From: Kitasatospora sp. DSM 101779 | GTDB lineage: Bacteria; Actinomycetota; Actinomycetes; Streptomycetales; Streptomycetaceae | Direction: 5' to 3' | Assembly: GCF_025655475.1 (NCBI RefSeq) | Contig: NZ_JAHTIK010000001.1 | Span: forward strand, 1,452,874 to 1,495,849 | Length of the DNA: 42,976 nt | Shown here: positions 40,563 to 42,976 of the stretch, piece by piece | Numbering within the stretch: position 1 is the stretch's first letter | How the letters are laid out: each line of letters opens with the position of its first letter | Notes under the pieces: generated by a model | Databases searched by the model: none | What the model saw: the letters and a program-made list of their open reading frames with translations, nothing else | What the model was told of the DNA's origin: nothing | Position numbers and translations under genes: made by a program

Positions 40563-41221
40563 GAGGCGTCCTTCGCGAGGTGGTCGGGCAGGGTGCGGGT
40601 GTCGAGCAGCCGCTCGACGTACTTCGCGAGGACGTCCACCTCGAGGTTGACCGGGTCGCCGACGGCCTTGGTGCCGAGGGTGGTCAGTTCGAGGGTGGCG
40701 GGGATCAGCGAGACGCTGAAGGAGTCGAGGGCCGCGTCGACGACCGTCAGGCTGACGCCGTCCACGGTGATCGAGCCCTTCTCGACCAGGTACCGGGTGA
40801 TGGACTGCGGCAGTGAGAAGCGCAGCACCTCCCAGCGGGGGTTGCCGTCGGCGTCGAGGTCGCCGGGGGCGCGGGAGAGCAGCTCGCCGGTGGCGTCGAC
40901 GTGCCCCTGGACGAGGTGTCCGCCGAGCCGGGCGCCGAGCGCCATGGCCCGTTCCAGGTTGACCCGCGAGCCGGGCCGCAGGGCGCCGAGGCTGGAGCGG
41001 TGCAGCGTCTCGGCCATCACGTCGGCGCTGAACTCGCCGGTCTCTGCGGCCAGTTCCTCGGAGCTGTCGACGACGGTCAGGCAGACGCCGTTGACCGCGA
41101 TGGAGTCGCCGTGCTTCGCACCGGAACAGACCACCGGGCCGCGCAGGCGGATACGCGAGGAGTCGCCGATCTCCTCGATGGAGACGACCTCGCCGAGCTC
41201 TTCGATGATGCCGGTGAACAC
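40559..41221 (-). CDS. ribE: Riboflavin synthase alpha chain
   Basis: 220 aa with two lumazine-binding domains: [15 protein letters not shown] ... NGVCLTVV ... [11 protein letters not shown] (1-98) and the second half with [15 protein letters not shown] ... [14 protein letters not shown]. It dismutates two lumazines into riboflavin. GTG 41221 is the first codon of the conserved MFTGI start, with GAGGAG upstream. It is the first gene after the FMN riboswitch. Confidence 0.96.
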   Translation of the reverse strand: MFTGIIEELGEVVSIEEIGDSSRIRLRGPVVCSGAKHGDSIAVNGVCLTVVDSSEELAAETGEFSADVMAETLHRSSLGALRPGSRVNLERAMALGARLGGHLVQGHVDATGELLSRAPGDLDADGNPRWEVLRFSLPQSITRYLVEKGSITVDGVSLTVVDAALDSFSVSLIPATLELTTLGTKAVGDPVNLEVDVLAKYVERLLDTRTLPDHLAKDAS

Positions 41222-41382
41222 CCGGGTACTCCTCGCGCTTAGGGGCGCGGACTCCGGGGCGGCACGGGAGATGACGCGGACAGCACGGAGAGGAGGAACC
41301 CGGCTCCGGCACCGTCGCCGAAGAGAGCTCTCCTGCACACTCACCACGGCCCGTCGCCGGGCCATGGACCTGCTCGTCCGCC

Positions 41383-41508
41383 GCGCACGCCTCCCATCCG
41401 GACTTTAACCGTCGGTCCAGGAATTTCACCTGGTCAACCGGCCGCTGGCTGCGGACGGGTCGCGGACTGTAACCGCCGGTTCGGATTTTCACCGACCCCG
41501 GAGTGCGC
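41383..41508 (-). ncRNA. FMN riboswitch (RFN element)
   Basis: Read on the minus strand, GCGCAC (41503-41508) closes with GTGCGC (41383-41388) as P1. Between them come GGGGTCGGTGAAAATCC, GAACCGGCGGTTACAGTCCG, a variable P3 arm, GACCAGGTGAAATTCCTGG and GACGGTTAAAGTCCGGATGG, the conserved blocks of the RFN aptamer. The 161 nt down to the ribE GTG contain a GGCCC/GGGCC hairpin (near 41346-41363) as a possible expression platform. FMN binding should lower ribE and the coupled genes. The 41509-41683 gap holds its promoter, perhaps CAGAAT near 41532. Confidence 0.97.
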
Positions 41509-41683
41509 TGAACGTCACTACTACTGCCGCCATTCTGCCATGATCGGCCGCGTAGCAGCAGGGGGTGGGGCTGTGGTCTGTTTCACTCGGCGACCGGCCG
41601 GTCACGGGAATAGACCGGCCGGTCGCGGCGGCGGCTGCGGGCAGACGCTCCGCCGGCCCTGAGGGCGCGTCAACGCCGGGACC

Positions 41684-42124
41684 TCAGGGGCGGATCAGCT
41701 GCACCTCCTCGGCGTGCCGGCGCTGCTGCGCCGAGTCCCAGTCGCCGGTGCAGTAGACCGAGATCGCCGAGATCGCGCCGTCCCGGACGTCGATGCGCAT
41801 CAGTTCGCGGCAGTACCAGTGGTCGCCGCCGGCCTCCCAGCGCTCCTCGACCTCGATGAGGAAGCCGGTCTCCGTCCGGTCGATCCGGCTGCGCGGCACG
41901 GTGCCGGTCGCCGGGTGGCCTGCCCGGCGCAGCGCGGTCACGCCCTCGGGTCCGGTGGCCTGCAGGCGCCACTGCGGCACGGTCAGGTCGCAGAACACGT
42001 CGGGGGCGAACAGGCCCTGCGGCGGCACGCCGGTCTGCAGGAAGTCCACCAGCAGGCCGGCGAGCCGGCGGACGGTCTCCTCGTCGGGGGTGGTGGTCGC
42101 CGGGCGGGCGGTGGTGGTGGTCAT
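41684..42124 (-). CDS. NTF2/SnoaL-like protein
   Basis: 146 aa. The core alternates strands typical of the cystatin-like fold: LLVDFLQTGVPPQGLFAPDVFCDLTVPQWRLQATG; TGFLIEVEERWEAGGDHWYCRELMRIDVRDGAISAISVYCTGDW. It could be a polyketide cyclase-like or ligand-binding protein; no catalytic set is certain. GAGGAGG precedes the ATG by 5 nt. It lies 61 nt downstream of the regulator gene on the same strand, so it may be its target or partner. Confidence 0.8.
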   Translation of the reverse strand: MTTTTARPATTTPDEETVRRLAGLLVDFLQTGVPPQGLFAPDVFCDLTVPQWRLQATGPEGVTALRRAGHPATGTVPRSRIDRTETGFLIEVEERWEAGGDHWYCRELMRIDVRDGAISAISVYCTGDWDSAQQRRHAEEVQLIRP

Positions 42125-42185
42125 GGTGTCCTCCTCGGGCTGTTGCTCCTGCCCCGGGGGCGTGAGATCGGACGGCACGGTGATC

Positions 42186-42976
42186 TCACAGCCGCCACGG
42201 CGGCGCCTGCTCGGGCCGGTACTCGCAGAAGGTGCCGGTCCGGACGGCCGCCTGCAGGTGCCGGCCGAGCTCCGGATGCACCGCGGTGATCCGGGACACC
42301 GCCGTCCGGATCCGGGCGGTGACGGCCGTGCGCGCCCGCTCCGCGGCCGACCCGGTGCGGCGTGCCCGCCCGCCGAGCCCGTACGCGGCGGACAGCTGCC
42401 CGAGCAGGGCGTCCTGCTCGACGGCGAGCCGGGCGGAGCGTTCGGCGTCCCCCGCGGCGTCCGCCTCCTCGGTCTCCTCGGCGAGCTCGCGCAGCCGCCG
42501 GCGGTACGCGGCACGTGCCGTGGCGTCGATCAACTCGCCCGTGTCGGCGGGACGGTGGAGGCCGCCGTGGTCCCGGCCCGGATGTCCGACGGTCACGGCG
42601 GTGGCGAGGTCGAGGGCCGGTACCGGGGTGCCGGGACGGGCGAGCAGCACGGCGAGATCGCGCAGGCCCTTGCTGTCGGGCAGCCCGGCCTCGCGTCCGG
42701 CGTAGCGCAGCAGCCATCGACCGCCGTCGAAGCGGAACACGGCCGGCGCCCCGACGGGCTCGGACGACTCTGCGGCCGGTGCCGGTGCCGGTGCCGAGGT
42801 GGGTGTCGGCGCGGGCTCGGGCATGCCCGCAGCGGCGGCGAGGGTACGGGCGGCGGCCGCGTGGCGGTCCGCGGCGGCTCGGTCGCCGGCCGCCGCGGCG
42901 AGCAGTGCCCGGTTGTGGTCGACCGGCCCGCGGACGGCGGCGCCGATGCCCTCGACGGCGAACAGTCCGGCGTACG
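42186..42976 (-). CDS. C-terminal part of a large ATP-binding (AfsR/LuxR-type) regulator, cut by the window
   Basis: The frame is open from the window end to 42186 (at least 262 codons). It begins YAGLFAVEGIGAAVRGPVDH...LLAAAAGDRAAADRH, a TPR-like end of an actinobacterial multi-domain ATPase regulator, then a Pro/Ala linker and FRFDGGRWLLRYAGREAGLPDSKGLRDLAVLLARPGTPVPAL, a segment common at the C-terminus of these regulators, followed by long Ala/Arg helices and WRL at the end. An ATG at 42824 gives a shorter reading, but the upstream homology indicates the gene starts outside the window. The N-terminal ATPase is not visible. Confidence 0.75.
   Translation of the reverse strand, partial: YAGLFAVEGIGAAVRGPVDHNRALLAAAAGDRAAADRHAAAARTLAAAAGMPEPAPTPTSAPAPAPAAESSEPVGAPAVFRFDGGRWLLRYAGREAGLPDSKGLRDLAVLLARPGTPVPALDLATAVTVGHPGRDHGGLHRPADTGELIDATARAAYRRRLRELAEETEEADAAGDAERSARLAVEQDALLGQLSAAYGLGGRARRTGSAAERARTAVTARIRTAVSRITAVHPELGRHLQAAVRTGTFCEYRPEQAPPWRL

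Overview
The window is high-GC actinobacterial chromosome from the family Streptomycetaceae (Streptomyces or Kitasatospora; the sequence alone does not decide which). The evidence is the very high GC content with NNG/NNC codon bias, many GTG and TTG starts, TANNNT boxes 5-8 nt before start codons (leaderless transcription), and a gene order I recognise from the S. coelicolor region running from smeA/sffA through rbpA, fxsA and lnt to hisG, hisE and the rib genes. I see no tRNA, rRNA, IS element, prophage or CRISPR array. It reads as conserved core with a few accessory insertions.

Layout. 1-10.3 kb: a secreted transglycosylase-like protein with a long leader, a family 2 glycosyltransferase, a HIT protein, a large FAD/FeS D-2-hydroxyacid dehydrogenase, a thioesterase, a secreted GDSL esterase, a CBS protein, an SPFH/slipin protein and a family 5 uracil-DNA glycosylase. 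10.3-14.6 kb: a CHAD protein, an unknown membrane protein, a DsbA-like/VKOR-like pair for disulfide formation, and a GH16-like lipoprotein. 14.6-19.7 kb: a TTG-initiated polysaccharide deacetylase/glycosyltransferase fusion divergent from the GH16 gene, a DUF3761 lipoprotein, a nucleotidyltransferase gene broken at a G8 tract, a GNAT acetyltransferase and an ankyrin protein. 20-25 kb: the smeA-sffA sporulation pair, rbpA with an exact sigma-R promoter match, fxsA and lnt. 25-33.7 kb: a TetR/PAP2 pair, a large palindromic repeat, an amidohydrolase with an Lrp/AsnC regulator, a small hypothetical protein, a uridine kinase-like protein, a CbxX/EccA-like AAA+ ATPase and a DUF1275 membrane protein. 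33.8-41.5 kb, all minus strand: two overlapping CorC/HlyC-type membrane proteins, a PH-domain protein, hisG, hisE, ribH, ribBA, ribM and ribE, with an FMN riboswitch upstream of ribE. 41.7 kb to the end: an NTF2-like protein and the C-terminal part of a large regulator that runs off the window.

How the genes work together. ribE-ribM-ribBA overlap by 4 nt each and ribH follows, forming one FMN-controlled riboflavin synthesis and uptake unit; hisE and hisG follow on the same strand. DsbA-like and VKOR-like proteins should form an extracytoplasmic thiol-oxidation couple. RbpA links RNA polymerase to the thiol-oxidative stress response through sigma-R. SmeA and SffA belong to sporulation septation; here SffA lacks the usual Walker A lysine and Walker B acidic partner, which I consider the most interesting protein-level oddity. 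At DNA level the standout is a 125-bp nested palindrome (22-bp perfect arms) with a degraded relative near 2.65 kb.
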